A stretch of 64,000 nucleotides of DNA, taken from the NCBI GenBank assembly GCA_035429805.1, contig DAOMFL010000012.1, forward strand, positions 5,458 to 69,457, given 5' to 3'. The notes beneath the pieces are model-generated. The model was given only the letters and a program-made list of their open reading frames with translations. It was not told the DNA's origin and did no database searches. The stretch comes from JALORV01 sp035429805 (GTDB lineage Bacteria; Pseudomonadota; Gammaproteobacteria; Burkholderiales; Burkholderiaceae_F). A program made the position numbers and the translations under genes. Positions 39,761 through 47,956 of this stretch are shown here, piece by piece (within the stretch, counting starts at the first letter, position 1; every line of letters begins with the position of its first letter).

Positions 39761-40351
39761 ATGAGCCGGCGCATCGTGCTTGCGTCGTCGAATGCCGGCA
39801 AGCTGCGCGAATTCCGGGCGCTGCTGCAACCACTGGACTTTGACGTCGTTGCGCAGGGCGACCTCGGCATCGAGTCGGCCGAGGAACCGCACTTCACCTT
39901 TATCGAGAATGCGCTGGCGAAGGCGCGTCACGCCGCCGCTCGCAGCGGGCTCCCGGCGCTGGCCGACGATTCGGGCCTGTGCGTGCGCGCGCTTGGCGGT
40001 GCGCCCGGCGTCCACTCCGCCCGCTTCGCGGCCGAGGCCACGGACATCGCCAACAACGCCGAGCTGCTGCGCCGTCTGCAGAATCAGCAGGAACGCCGCG
40101 CCCACTATGTCTGCGTGCTGGTCGCGGTCTGCTCGGCAGATGACCCGGAACCGCTGGTGTCCGACGCGCGCTGGCATGGCGAAATCCTGCGTCAGCCGCG
40201 CGGTACGGGCGGCTTCGGCTACGACCCGCTGTTCTTCGTGCCGGAGTGCGGCTGCAGCGCAGCCGAGCTGACGGCCGGGCACAAGAACCGGATCAGTCAT
40301 CGCGGTCTTGCGCTGCGTGACCTCGCGCAGCGACTGGCTGAGTGGCGTTGA
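39761..40351 (+). CDS. rdgB: XTP/dITP pyrophosphatase (RdgB/HAM1)
   Basis: The 196-residue enzyme has the signature S-S-N-A-G-K-L-R-E-F, F-I-E-N-A-L-A-K-A-R-H, A-D-D-S-G-L and G-F-G-Y-D-P-L-F, the complete HAM1 motif set. It hydrolyses deaminated purine nucleotides such as dITP and XTP. GGGAG lies before the ATG at 39761, which is preferred to the in-frame start at 39725 inside rph. Confidence 0.96.
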   Translation: MSRRIVLASSNAGKLREFRALLQPLDFDVVAQGDLGIESAEEPHFTFIENALAKARHAAARSGLPALADDSGLCVRALGGAPGVHSARFAAEATDIANNAELLRRLQNQQERRAHYVCVLVAVCSADDPEPLVSDARWHGEILRQPRGTGGFGYDPLFFVPECGCSAAELTAGHKNRISHRGLALRDLAQRLAEWR

Positions 40352-40364
40352 AGGCAGCGCGATC

Positions 40365-41600
40365 GTGAGCGTGATTCCGATAGCGCCTGCCGGCGCCGGG
40401 CGGCCCGATGTGACGGCCTACCTGCGCCAGGGGACGCTGAGCCTGGCTGCATTGCCGCCGCTTTCGCTTTACGTCCACTTTCCGTGGTGTGTGCGCAAGT
40501 GTCCTTACTGCGATTTCAATTCGCATGAACCTTCGGGCGGCGTCGGGGCCATTCCCGAAAGGGAGTACCTGGGCGCATTGCGGGCGGACATCGAGTCGGC
40601 GCTGCCGCTGATCTGGGGGCGGCGCATCATCAGTGTGTTCATTGGCGGCGGGACCCCGAGCCTGCTGAGTGCATCGGGACTGGACGCACTGCTGTCGGAC
40701 GTCCGTGCATTGCTCACCCTCGAAGCCGACTGCGAGATCACGATGGAAGCCAATCCCGGCACCGTCGAATCCGGACGGTTTGCCGACTACCGCGCTTCCG
40801 GAGTGAATCGCCTGTCGATCGGGGTGCAGTCGTTCGACGAAGCGAAGCTCGTCGCCCTCGGGCGCATTCACGACCGCCGCCAGGCGCTCGTGGCGGTGGA
40901 GCTGGCACAGCGGCACTTCGACAACTTCAATCTCGACCTGATGTACGGGCTGCCGCAACAGGCGATCGAGGAGGCGCAGCGCGACGTCGAGCAAGCCCTG
41001 GATCTCGCGCCCCCGCACCTGTCGCTGTACCAGCTCACTCTCGAGCCCAATACCGTCTTCGCAAAGCGGCCCCCGCCGCTTCCGGACGACGACACCACGG
41101 CCTCGATGCACGCCTGGATCGAGAAAAGCACCGCCGCTTCCGGGTATCGGCACTACGAGGTGTCGGCGTACGCGCGCGCCGGCCGCGAGTGCCGGCACAA
41201 CCTCAATTACTGGGGCTTCGGTGATTACCTCGGCGTCGGGCCGGGAGCGCACTCGAAACTGTCGTTTCCCCATCGCATCGTGCGTCAGGTGCGCTACCGC
41301 AACCCGGTGAGCTACCTGCAGCGCGCAGAACGACGCGACTTTCTCGCAGAGGAGTTCGAGGTCGACCGCGCCGAACTGCCGTTCGAGTTCATGCTGAATG
41401 CGATGCGCCTGCTCGATGGCGTGCCGGCATCCTGGTTTGCGGAACGTACCGGACTGCCGCCGAGTTCGATCGAGCGCCCGCTCGCTGAAGCAGAGAGGCG
41501 AGGGCTGATGACCGTCGACCACCGGCGCTGGCGCCCCACGGCGCTCGGTGCGCGCTTCCTGAGCGACCTGCAGGCGCTCTTCCTGTCCAGCACGCGTTAA
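40365..41600 (+). CDS. hemW: HemW-type radical SAM haem chaperone
   Basis: The 411-residue protein has the radical-SAM triad C42-x3-C46-x2-C49 within W-C-V-R-K-C-P-Y-C-D and the HemW-like G-G-G-T-P-S and M-E-A-N-P-G-T motifs. HemW inserts or transfers haem to respiratory enzymes; it is often misannotated as coproporphyrinogen oxidase HemN, which instead has C-x3-C-x2-C-x-C. The F residue after C-x2-C-D supports HemW. A GTG at 40365 with AAGG upstream is the likely start, 13 bp after rdgB. Confidence 0.88.
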   Translation: MSVIPIAPAGAGRPDVTAYLRQGTLSLAALPPLSLYVHFPWCVRKCPYCDFNSHEPSGGVGAIPEREYLGALRADIESALPLIWGRRIISVFIGGGTPSLLSASGLDALLSDVRALLTLEADCEITMEANPGTVESGRFADYRASGVNRLSIGVQSFDEAKLVALGRIHDRRQALVAVELAQRHFDNFNLDLMYGLPQQAIEEAQRDVEQALDLAPPHLSLYQLTLEPNTVFAKRPPPLPDDDTTASMHAWIEKSTAASGYRHYEVSAYARAGRECRHNLNYWGFGDYLGVGPGAHSKLSFPHRIVRQVRYRNPVSYLQRAERRDFLAEEFEVDRAELPFEFMLNAMRLLDGVPASWFAERTGLPPSSIERPLAEAERRGLMTVDHRRWRPTALGARFLSDLQALFLSSTR

Positions 41601-41657
41601 GCACCACAGTGATGCGCCTATGCGCTACTGTGGTGCATAATGCACCAAGGCGGTGTG
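41600..41657 (+). promoter_or_regulatory. Three phased NtrC enhancer sites upstream of glnA
   Basis: Three 17-bp matches to the NtrC dyad (TGCACCA-N3-TGGTGCA) occur in a row: AGCACCACAGTGATGCG (41600-41616), TGCGCTACTGTGGTGCA (41621-41637) and TGCACCAAGGCGGTGTG (41641-41657). Centres are 21 and 20 bp apart, two helical turns, placing all on one DNA face. The second is the strongest. They lie about 100-155 bp above the sigma-54 promoter. Confidence 0.85.
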
Positions 41658-41754
41658 CATGTTTCCTCCCCGGGGCGGACTCGGTGGGCGTTTGGCGCGC
41701 CCCAAGCGGTTGTCGCACAAGGCTAGTGCAGCATCAAACGCCGGACGACGGTAT

Positions 41755-41771
41755 TTGGCATAGTTCCTGCG
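41755..41771 (+). promoter_or_regulatory. Sigma-54 (-24/-12) promoter of glnA
   Basis: TTGGCATAGTTCCTGCG has the invariant GG (41757-41758) and GC (41769-41770) with exactly 10 bp between, matching the TGGCAC-N5-TTGC consensus well. Transcription would start near 41782, giving a leader of about 66 nt before glnA. Confidence 0.85.
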
Positions 41772-41848
41772 TTGCGCTGCACCAGTAGCCGCAGACCCAG
41801 ACGGGGCGCGGATAGTTTTCAACCACGAGCGACTAGGAGAAGGAAAGA

Positions 41849-43261
41849 ATGGCCACGGCCAAAGATGTCATGAAAATGATCACGGACAACGAAGTCCACT
41901 TCGTTGATCTGCGCTTTACCGACACGAAGGGCAAGGAGCAGCACGTGTCCGTGCCGGCCAAGGCATTCGAGGAAGACAAGTTCGAGCAGGGCCACGCATT
42001 CGACGGCTCGTCGATCGCCGGCTGGAAGGGCATCGAAGCGTCCGACATGCTGCTGATGCCCGATCCCGGCTCCGCGCGCATGGATCCCTTCCGTGAAGAG
42101 AACACGCTGATCATCACCTGCGACGTGATCGAGCCCTCGACCGGCAAGGGCTATGACCGTGACCCGCGCTCGCTTGCGAAACGCGCCGAGGCCTATCTGA
42201 AGTCGACCGGGCTGGGCGACACCGCCTACTTCGGCCCCGAGCCCGAGTTCTTCATCTTCGACAGCGTGACCTGGAACGTCGACATGTCGGGCTGCCACGT
42301 CCGCATCAAGTCCGAGGAAGCGCCGTGGTCGACCGGCATCGAGTACGAGGCCGGCAATCTGGCGCATCGGCCGCCGGTCAAGGGCGGCTACTTCCCGGTG
42401 CCGCCGACCGACTCGCTGCAGGACATCCGCTCCGAGATGTGCCTGCTGCTGGAGCAGCAGGGCGTCGAGGTCGAGGTCCACCACCACGAGGTAGCCGCTC
42501 CGGGCCAGTGCGAGATCGGCACCAAGTTCAGCACGCTGGTCAAGCGCGCCGACTGGCTGCAGATCCTGAAGTACACCGTCTGGAACGTCGCCGCGAGCTA
42601 CGGCAAGACGGCAACCTTCATGCCGAAGCCGGTCGTCGGCGACAACGGCTCGGGCATGCACGTGCACCAGTCGGTGTGGAAGGAAGGACAGAACCTGTTC
42701 GCGGGCAACGGCTACGCAGGCCTGTCGGACTTCGCGCTGTACTACATCGGCGGCATCATCAAGCACGCCAAGGCGCTCAATGCGTTCACCAATCCCGGCA
42801 CCAACTCGTACAAGCGGCTGGTTCCGGGGTTCGAGGCGCCGATCAACCTCGCGTACTCGGCGCGCAACCGCTCGGCCTCATGCCGCATCCCGTACGTCAG
42901 CAATCCGAAGGGCCGCCGCGTGGAAGTGCGCTTCCCGGATCCGACCTGCAATCCTTACCTCGGATTCGCGGCGATGCTGATGGCGGGGCTCGACGGCGTG
43001 CAGAACAAGATCCATCCGGGCGAGCCGATGGACAAGAACCTGTACGACCTGGAGCCGGAAGAGGCCGCGAAGATTCCGCATCCGTGCGCGTCGCTCGACG
43101 AGGCGCTCGACAACCTCGACCGCGACCGCGAGTTCCTCACGCGCGGCGGCGTCTTCGCCAGCGACATGATCGACGCCTACATCGCGCTCAAGATGGAAGA
43201 GGTCCAGCGCTTCCGCATGACGACGCATCCGGTCGAATTCGACATGTACTACGGGTCGTAA
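41849..43261 (+). CDS. glnA: Glutamine synthetase type I
   Basis: The 470-residue enzyme has F-D-G-S-S-I-x-G-W, the metal-binding E-x-E of G-P-E-P-E-F-F-I-F, the ATP-site K-P-x-x-x-D-N-G-S-G-M-H and R-I-P motifs and the adenylylation site Y399 in N-L-Y-D-L. It makes glutamine from glutamate and ammonia and should be controlled by GlnE. Transcription depends on sigma-54 and NtrC (sites at 41600-41771), with ntrBC downstream. AGGAGAAGG precedes the ATG. Confidence 0.98.
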   Translation: MATAKDVMKMITDNEVHFVDLRFTDTKGKEQHVSVPAKAFEEDKFEQGHAFDGSSIAGWKGIEASDMLLMPDPGSARMDPFREENTLIITCDVIEPSTGKGYDRDPRSLAKRAEAYLKSTGLGDTAYFGPEPEFFIFDSVTWNVDMSGCHVRIKSEEAPWSTGIEYEAGNLAHRPPVKGGYFPVPPTDSLQDIRSEMCLLLEQQGVEVEVHHHEVAAPGQCEIGTKFSTLVKRADWLQILKYTVWNVAASYGKTATFMPKPVVGDNGSGMHVHQSVWKEGQNLFAGNGYAGLSDFALYYIGGIIKHAKALNAFTNPGTNSYKRLVPGFEAPINLAYSARNRSASCRIPYVSNPKGRRVEVRFPDPTCNPYLGFAAMLMAGLDGVQNKIHPGEPMDKNLYDLEPEEAAKIPHPCASLDEALDNLDRDREFLTRGGVFASDMIDAYIALKMEEVQRFRMTTHPVEFDMYYGS

Positions 43262-43282
43262 GGCCAGCGCCTGCGTAGCCAT

Positions 43283-43310
43283 CGGGGGCGGGCGACCGCC
43301 CCCGTTTGCT
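43283..43310 (+). terminator. Intrinsic terminator of glnA
   Basis: CGGGGGCGG (43283-43291), loop GCGA and CCGCCCCCG (43296-43304) form a perfect 9-bp stem followed by TTTGCTT. It lies 22 bp after the glnA stop, so glnA is largely monocistronic and ntrBC have their own lower-level transcription. Confidence 0.8.
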
Positions 43311-43439
43311 TCAGCCCCCGAGATGATCCGCCCCTCCCCAGAATGCGCGAACTGACCCCGGTTCGGCTTGCAGTTGGGCCCATTTCGACCGGCGGGCTGC
43401 CGTACACTGCCGCCGGTTCGTGCTTTGAAGAGCGTGCAC

Positions 43440-43946
43440 GTGAAGCGATTGCTGCCGATGGTGACCTTCAGCGCCTGCGCCGCTGCGGCGTGGCCTGTCA
43501 TGGCTCAGCCGTCGGACATCTTCCTGTGCGTCGACGAGCAGGGCAACAAGTCGTTTCAGAACGTGGGCAGCGGCAAGGGCTGCAAGCGTGTCGACGTGGG
43601 ACCGGTGCTGTCGGTTCCTGCGCCGCGCCTGCCTGCGGGCCGGTCCCAGGCAGCCGAGGAGCGCGCGTCGGTCTCGCCGGCCTCGTTTCCGCGGGTCGAC
43701 CGCGATACTCAGCGCACGCGCGACAGCGATCGTCGTCGCATCCTCGAGGACGAGCTGAGAACCGAAGAAGAGAGGCTCGGGCGCCTGCGTGCGGAGTTCA
43801 ACAGCGGCGAGCCGGAGCGTCGCGGTGACGAACGCAACTACGCGCTCTATCAGGAGCGGGTCCAGCGCCTGCGTGACGACATCGCACGGGTCGAGAACAA
43901 CGTCGGCGCCCTCCGCCGCGAAATCGCGCTGCTTCGCACCCAGTAG
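43440..43946 (+). CDS. DUF4124-type exported coiled-coil protein
   Basis: The 168-residue protein has a Sec signal peptide (about 24 residues ending P-V-M-A), a short DUF4124-like module with C-V-D-E-Q-G-N-K-S-F-Q-N-V (about 27-50), a Pro/Ser linker and a long charged coiled coil (about 90-165). It is probably periplasmic. Genes of this type regularly sit between glnA and ntrB in betaproteobacteria; function unknown. It starts with GTG at 43440 after GAAGAG. Confidence 0.8.
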   Translation: MKRLLPMVTFSACAAAAWPVMAQPSDIFLCVDEQGNKSFQNVGSGKGCKRVDVGPVLSVPAPRLPAGRSQAAEERASVSPASFPRVDRDTQRTRDSDRRRILEDELRTEEERLGRLRAEFNSGEPERRGDERNYALYQERVQRLRDDIARVENNVGALRREIALLRTQ

Positions 43947-43991
43947 TTTCCGCAGATTCCCTTGTCATCGGGCCGCCCCGGGGGTAGCCCG

Positions 43992-45077
43992 GTGAGCGCA
44001 CTCGTTCCGATCGAGCCAGCACAAACGGGGCCGCTCGAGGGTCTCGACCTTCTATCCACTGCCGTCATCGTGCTCGACGAGTCGGTCCGGATCGTGCACG
44101 TCAATCAGGCGACCGAACTGCTGCTCGGCATTTCGCGCAGGAACCTCCTGGGCCAGTCGGCCGAGCGGGTGATCGGCGATGCGCTGCAGATGCAGCAGCT
44201 CGTCGCCGACGCTCGCGCGAATGCGTTCGGCGAGCGGCGCCAGGTGATGGAGCTCAGGCGCTTCGGCCGCGACCCGGTGCCGGTGCGGGTCACGGCCACC
44301 GCGCAGTACGGCTCGAGCACTCCGCTGGTGCTCGAAATCTCCGAAATCGAGCAGCAGATGAAGGTCGACCGCGAGGAACGGCAGCTCGGCCTCTCGGAAG
44401 CGAACCGGCAGCTGCTGCGCAACCTGGCGCACGAGATCAAGAACCCGCTGGGCGGTGTTCGCGGCGCGGCGCAGCTGCTCGACGCGGAGCTCGCGAGCCC
44501 CGAGCAGCGCGAATACACCCGCGTGATCATCGCCGAGGCCGACCGGCTGCAGGCACTGGTGGACCGTCTGCTGGCGCCGCACCGTGTGCCGCGCGTCGTG
44601 AGCGAGCTCAACATCCACGAGGTGTGCGAGCGCGTGCGCATGATCATCCTGGCGGAATTTCCGCGCGGGCTGACGATCGAACGCGACTACGACGCCAGCG
44701 TGCCCGATTTCCGCGGCGACCGCGAGCAGCTGATCCAGGCGCTGCTCAACATCGTGCGCAACGCGACGCAGGCGCTGGAGGCGCGCATCGCAGCCGGCGA
44801 TGCCGTCATCACGCTGCGCACCCGCGTCGCGCGCCAGGTGACGATCGCGCGCGCGCGCCATCGCCTGGCACTGGATTTGCATGTGATCGACAACGGGCCC
44901 GGCGTACCGAATGACATCAAGGACCGCATCTTCTTTCCACTCGTCTCGGGCCGCGAAGGCGGCTCGGGCCTCGGGCTCACGCTGGCACAGACCTTCATCC
45001 AGCAGCACGACGGCATCATCGAAGTCGACAGCCGTCCGGGCCGAACTGATTTCCGCATCCTGATTCCGCTTCCATGA
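43992..45077 (+). CDS. ntrB: Nitrogen regulation sensor kinase NtrB
   Basis: The 361-residue soluble kinase has an N-terminal PAS domain (about 15-120), H-box R-N-L-A-H147-E-I-K-N-P-L-G-G and an ATPase domain with N-A-T-Q-A, D-N-G-P-G-V and G-G-S-G-L-G-L-T-L-A. With no membrane segment it reads nitrogen status through PII and phosphorylates NtrC. I place the start at GTG 43992; an in-frame TTG at 43962 lacks a ribosome site. Its stop overlaps the ntrC ATG. Confidence 0.95.
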   Translation: MSALVPIEPAQTGPLEGLDLLSTAVIVLDESVRIVHVNQATELLLGISRRNLLGQSAERVIGDALQMQQLVADARANAFGERRQVMELRRFGRDPVPVRVTATAQYGSSTPLVLEISEIEQQMKVDREERQLGLSEANRQLLRNLAHEIKNPLGGVRGAAQLLDAELASPEQREYTRVIIAEADRLQALVDRLLAPHRVPRVVSELNIHEVCERVRMIILAEFPRGLTIERDYDASVPDFRGDREQLIQALLNIVRNATQALEARIAAGDAVITLRTRVARQVTIARARHRLALDLHVIDNGPGVPNDIKDRIFFPLVSGREGGSGLGLTLAQTFIQQHDGIIEVDSRPGRTDFRILIPLP

Positions 45078-46531
45078 GCGCTGCCATGAAACCGATCTGG
45101 ATCGTCGACGACGACCGCTCGATACGCTGGGTCCTGGAAAAGGCGCTGGCCCGGGAGAACCTGCCGTGCAAAGCCTTCGGTGCGGCGCAGGAGGTGCTCG
45201 CCGAACTCGAACACGACGCGCCGCAGGTCCTGATCTCCGACATCCGCATGCCGGGCATGAGCGGCATCGAGCTGCTGCGCGCGGTCAAGCGGCGCCATCC
45301 GGCGCTGCCGGTCATCGTGATGACGGCGTTCTCGGATCTCGAGAGCGCCGTTTCGGCGTTTCAGGGCGGTGCCTTCGAATACCTGCCCAAGCCATTCGAC
45401 GTCGACAAGGCAGTCGAACTGATCCGCCGGGCCGTCGACGAGAGCGTGCGCGAGTCAACCGCCGACGAATCGCCCGACCAGGTGCCGGAGATCCTCGGGC
45501 AGGCACCGGCCATGCAGGACGTGTTCCGCGCGATCGGCCGGCTGTCGCAGTCCAACGTGACGGTCCTGCTGACCGGCGAGTCGGGCAGTGGCAAGGAGGT
45601 GGTGGCGCGCGCGCTGCACAAGCACAGCCCGCGCGCCGCGGCGCCCTTCATCGCACTCAACATGGCCGCGATTCCGCGCGATCTGCTCGAATCCGAGCTC
45701 TTCGGCCATGAGCGTGGCGCATTCACCGGCGCGCAGGCGATGCGGCGCGGCCGCTTCGAGCAGGCGGAGGGCGGCACGCTTTTCCTCGATGAGATCGGCG
45801 ACATGCCGGCGGAGCTGCAGACACGCCTGCTGCGTGTGCTGTCGGACGGCTTCTATTACCGCGTCGGTGGCCACCAGCCGATCAAGGCGGACGTGCGCGT
45901 GATCGCCGCCACCCATCAGAATCTCGAGGAGCGCGTGCGGCAAGGCCTGTTCCGCGAGGATCTGTACCACCGGCTCAACGTGATTCGCCTGCGCCTGCCC
46001 GCGTTGCGCGAGCGCGCCGAGGACATCCCGCTGCTGGCGCGCCACTTCCTCGTGAAGAGCGCCCAGGAGCTCGGGGTCGAGCCCAAGCGCCTGTCGGACG
46101 AGGCGATGCGCTTTGTCAGCCAGTTGCCGTTGCCGGGCAACGTGCGGCAACTCGAGAATCTCTGCCACTGGTTGACCGTGCTGGCGCCCGCACAGGTCAT
46201 CAAGGTCGACGACCTGCCGCTCGAGCTGCGTCAGGAAGCTGCCGCGCCGATGGCGTTCCGGGCGGAACGCGAGCCGGTCGCGCCGGCCCCGATCGTTGCG
46301 ATGCAGGGGCCCGGCGGCGACTGGACGTCCGCGCTGGTCGCCGAAGTCGAGCGCCGCCTGCAGTCCGGCCTGCCGGACGTCATGGATGGCCTCTCGCGCG
46401 ACTTCGAGGCGGCCGTCATCCGCACGGCACTGCGGCACACCCACGGCCGTCGGATCGACGCGGCCACCCGCCTCGGGGTCGGCCGGAACACGATCACTCG
46501 CAAGATCCAGGAACTTCAGCTGGAGGACTGA
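45074..46531 (+). CDS. ntrC: Nitrogen regulation sigma-54 activator NtrC
   Basis: The 485-residue activator has a receiver domain with D-D-D (12-14) and phosphoacceptor D56, an AAA+ domain with G-E-S-G-S-G-K-E (Walker A), the sigma-54-contacting G-A-F-T-G-A loop and L-D-E-I-G-D, and a C-terminal Fis-type helix-turn-helix (G-V-G-R-N-T-I-T-R-K). It should bind the three sites above glnA and drive its sigma-54 promoter. A second ATG at 45086 could be the actual start. Confidence 0.97.
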   Translation: MSAAMKPIWIVDDDRSIRWVLEKALARENLPCKAFGAAQEVLAELEHDAPQVLISDIRMPGMSGIELLRAVKRRHPALPVIVMTAFSDLESAVSAFQGGAFEYLPKPFDVDKAVELIRRAVDESVRESTADESPDQVPEILGQAPAMQDVFRAIGRLSQSNVTVLLTGESGSGKEVVARALHKHSPRAAAPFIALNMAAIPRDLLESELFGHERGAFTGAQAMRRGRFEQAEGGTLFLDEIGDMPAELQTRLLRVLSDGFYYRVGGHQPIKADVRVIAATHQNLEERVRQGLFREDLYHRLNVIRLRLPALRERAEDIPLLARHFLVKSAQELGVEPKRLSDEAMRFVSQLPLPGNVRQLENLCHWLTVLAPAQVIKVDDLPLELRQEAAAPMAFRAEREPVAPAPIVAMQGPGGDWTSALVAEVERRLQSGLPDVMDGLSRDFEAAVIRTALRHTHGRRIDAATRLGVGRNTITRKIQELQLED

Positions 46532-46733
46532 ACCCTTCGGCGTTTCCGGGGCGCTCCGTCCGCACCGGCTGCGTTTCGTCGCAACGGCCTGCACTTCGTC
46601 GCACCGCGGACGACAGGTGCGGCGGCGCGCGGATAATCCGGCCCCACAACGAAGGACGGCACGATCGGCGGGCTACCCGCCCGCGCGGGAACTCGGCGTC
46701 AATCCGGCGCCGGAACGTGCCTCGGGGGAATCC

Positions 46734-47909
46734 ATGACACGACGTTCGAAGATTGGCTGGCTCGCAGGGCTGCTCGTGGTGGCCATCGGCGCCGGCGGGG
46801 CCGTCATCGGTTCGCGCTCCAAGCCCCACGAAGACACCCGGAAGGATGAACGCCCGCCACTGGAATTTGCGCGCTCGGACGTCGTTTCCCTGCAGCCAAA
46901 GCGGTTGTCGGTCGAGTTGAGCGTGCCGGGAAGCGTGCAGGCCGTTTCGCAGGCGACGGTACGCTCCAAGCTTTCCGCCGAGGTCAAGCGCGTGCTGGTG
47001 CGCGAGGGCGACCGCGTCAGCGCCGGCCAGGTGGTGGCGGAGTTCGACACGGCCCAGTTGCGCGCACAGCTTGCCGAGCGCACCGCGACCTACGAGTCCG
47101 CGCGGGCGCAGTTGGCGACGACGGAGCGGACGCGCCAGGCCAACGCGCAGCTTGTCAAGCAGAACTTCATCTCGCAGAACGCGTTCGACACGGCCGACTC
47201 GGCGTACCAGGCGCAGCTCGCCGCCGTGGCGGCAGCGAGGGCGCAGCTGGAGCAGACGCAGATTTCGATGAACGACTCGGTGGTGCGTGCGCCGATTTCA
47301 GGCGTCGTGGCCAAGCGTCACGTGCAGCCGGGCGAAAAACTCGCATTCGATGCGCCGCTGATGGCCATTGTCGATCTCCAGGAGCTCGAGGTGCAGGCGC
47401 AGGTCCCGGTGTCCGACGTGCCGCAGATCCGGAGAGGAATGGCGGCGCAGGTCGACATTGAAGGAATCCGCGGGCGCTCGTTCGCGGGCCGGGTGGAGCG
47501 CATCAATCCGAGCACCGAGCCGGGCACGCGCACGGTCAACATCTATGTGTCATTGCCGAACGAGGAGTCGATCCTCAAGGCCGGCATGTTCGCCAAGGTG
47601 AGTCTGGTGACGATGCCCGAGGCTGAGGCGCCGGCGCTGCCGATGGCGGCGGTGCGCACCGACGGCCAGCAGAGCTATGTCTGGGTGATCGCCGATGGCA
47701 AGCTGGTCCGCCGCGATGTTGCGATCGGCCGGCGCGATGAACGCGCCCAGCTCGTTGAAGTCACGTCCGGCCTGTCGTCGGCGGACGTCGTGCTGGCGAC
47801 GAAGTTCGACAACCTGAAGGACGGCCTCGCGGCCAAGGTCGTCGTGCTGCCAGGCGACTCGAAGCTCGCTGATCGCCGGACCGCCGGCACGGCCGCGTCA
47901 CCCAACTGA
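46734..47909 (+). CDS. RND efflux periplasmic adaptor (membrane fusion protein)
   Basis: The 391-residue protein has an N-terminal membrane anchor (about 8-24, no lipobox cysteine), the lipoyl-like halves V-L-V-R-E-G-D-R-V and V-R-A-P-I-S-G-V-V flanking an alpha-hairpin (about 105-175), then beta-barrel and membrane-proximal domains. It bridges the pump encoded next to an outer-membrane channel. No such channel gene is nearby, so a shared TolC-type protein must serve. Substrates cannot be predicted. GGGGGAA precedes the ATG at 46734. Confidence 0.92.
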   Translation: MTRRSKIGWLAGLLVVAIGAGGAVIGSRSKPHEDTRKDERPPLEFARSDVVSLQPKRLSVELSVPGSVQAVSQATVRSKLSAEVKRVLVREGDRVSAGQVVAEFDTAQLRAQLAERTATYESARAQLATTERTRQANAQLVKQNFISQNAFDTADSAYQAQLAAVAAARAQLEQTQISMNDSVVRAPISGVVAKRHVQPGEKLAFDAPLMAIVDLQELEVQAQVPVSDVPQIRRGMAAQVDIEGIRGRSFAGRVERINPSTEPGTRTVNIYVSLPNEESILKAGMFAKVSLVTMPEAEAPALPMAAVRTDGQQSYVWVIADGKLVRRDVAIGRRDERAQLVEVTSGLSSADVVLATKFDNLKDGLAAKVVVLPGDSKLADRRTAGTAASPN

Positions 47910-47956
47910 TTCGCGCGTTCGATCAGCAGCGCCGCAGCGCGAGGAGGAAGTCTCAC

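Noticed and set aside
40365..41600. Annotation as oxygen-independent coproporphyrinogen oxidase HemN
   Set aside because: The cysteine pattern C-x3-C-x2-C is followed by Asp-Phe rather than a fourth Cys, which marks HemW.
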